A DNA stretch of 5,089 bases, taken from positions 1 through 5,089 of the forward strand of contig JAISEZ010000198.1 in assembly GCA_031263835.1 (NCBI GenBank), read 5' to 3'. Shown here piece by piece: positions 4,644 through 5,089 of the stretch. How positions within the stretch are numbered: the stretch's first letter is position 1; each line of letters starts with the position of its first letter. Source of the stretch: Tannerella sp. (GTDB lineage Bacteria; Bacteroidota; Bacteroidia; Bacteroidales; Tannerellaceae). Position numbers and translations under genes: made by a program. The notes under the pieces were generated by a model. It saw only the letters and a list, made by a program, of their open reading frames with translations, did no database searches and had not been told where the DNA came from.

Positions 4644-5089
4644 ATGACTAAAAAGATTCTGTTTATTTTCAGTTCGGCAGTTTTACTGCTTTTATCCGCC
4701 TGCGGGCAGGAAGTTTTACCGCCACAGGCATTCGGGCCGGTGCCCGACGAAAACCAGATGGCATGGCATGAACGCGAACAGTTTGCATTCATCCATTTTA
4801 CAACCAATACGTTTACCGACAAGGAGTGGGGCTATGGCGACGAGCCGGAATCGATCTTCAACCCGACCGCTTTCGATGTCGACCAGTGGGCGAAAACCAT
4901 CCGGGATGCCGGTCTGACGGGCATCGTCCTGACGTGCAAGCATCACGACGGCTTCTGTCTCTGGCCGAGCGCATACACCGAACACTCCGTAAAAAACAGT
5001 CCCTTCCTCGACGGCAAGGGCGATGTGGTGAAAATCGTGTCCGACGCCTGCCGCAAGTACGGACTGTTTTTCGGCGTGTACCTCTCGCC
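4644..5089 (+). CDS. GH29 alpha-L-fucosidase lipoprotein, N-terminal part (cut by window end)
   Basis: The first 148 codons are present and the frame runs off the right edge with no stop. Residues 1-20 are a lipoprotein signal (MTKKILFIFSSAVLLLLSAC) with lipobox LSAC and lipidation cysteine at 20. From about residue 38 the sequence is the start of a glycoside hydrolase 29 barrel: MAWHEREQFAFIHFTTNTFTDKEWGYG, then FNPTAFDVDQWAKTIRDAGLTGIVLTC, the hallmark KHHDGFCLW (99-107), and GKGDVVKIVSDACRKYGLFFGVYLS. The NTFTDKEWG and KHHDGFCLW forms fit the GH29-B type (alpha-1,3/1,4-fucosidases acting on host or milk glycans), though subfamily needs the missing part. The catalytic aspartate lies beyond the window. 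Residues after the cysteine (GQEVLP) carry only one acid, so a surface-export signal is weak and the enzyme may stay periplasmic. It has its own promoter just upstream. Confidence 0.92.
   Translation, partial: MTKKILFIFSSAVLLLLSACGQEVLPPQAFGPVPDENQMAWHEREQFAFIHFTTNTFTDKEWGYGDEPESIFNPTAFDVDQWAKTIRDAGLTGIVLTCKHHDGFCLWPSAYTEHSVKNSPFLDGKGDVVKIVSDACRKYGLFFGVYLS

Overview
The window looks like a chromosomal piece of a GC-rich member of the Bacteroidales (phylum Bacteroidota). Alistipes or a relative is my best guess at genus level, with low confidence. The evidence is: two perfect Bacteroidota-type -7 promoter elements (TAnnTTTG), A-rich leaders instead of Shine-Dalgarno sites, a DUF5686/carboxypeptidase-regulatory outer-membrane protein (a family typical of this phylum), and a GH29 fucosidase lipoprotein of the kind common in gut Bacteroidales.

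Layout. (1) At 19-43 there is a strong hairpin, probably the terminator of a gene left of the window. (2) From 98 to 1059 there is a tight three-gene membrane operon: a small YtxH-like glycine-rich membrane protein, a two-helix 'phage holin family' (PF07332-like) protein, and a short basic protein I cannot name. Order and architecture recall enterobacterial yqjD-yqjE-yqjK. (3) From 1060 to 1461 lies a gene-free stretch of about 400 bases. It holds three different short repeat structures, a hairpin, and then a promoter with a palindrome over its -7 box. (4) From 1462 to 4041 is a large DUF5686 outer-membrane protein with signal peptide, carboxypeptidase-regulatory-like domain and C-terminal beta-barrel. 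(5) From 4066 to 4596 an unrecognised ORF follows 24 bases later in the same frame. Its body is coding by codon use, but its last dozen or so codons are AT-rich and run into the next promoter, so it looks 3'-truncated. (6) From 4644 to the right edge, behind its own promoter, is the start of a GH29 alpha-L-fucosidase lipoprotein. It is cut by the window end.

How they fit together. The three small genes are probably one envelope or stress-type unit. The DUF5686 protein is an independently promoted outer-membrane protein that may read through into the truncated ORF. The fucosidase starts a new unit, probably glycan degradation. All real genes are on the + strand. The long minus-strand reading frames opposite the DUF5686 gene are shadows caused by biased codon use. 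I see no tRNA, rRNA, CRISPR array, transposase or complete mobile element. The most unusual parts are the repeat-rich intergenic region, the truncated ORF abutting the fucosidase promoter, and the three-gene holin-like operon.
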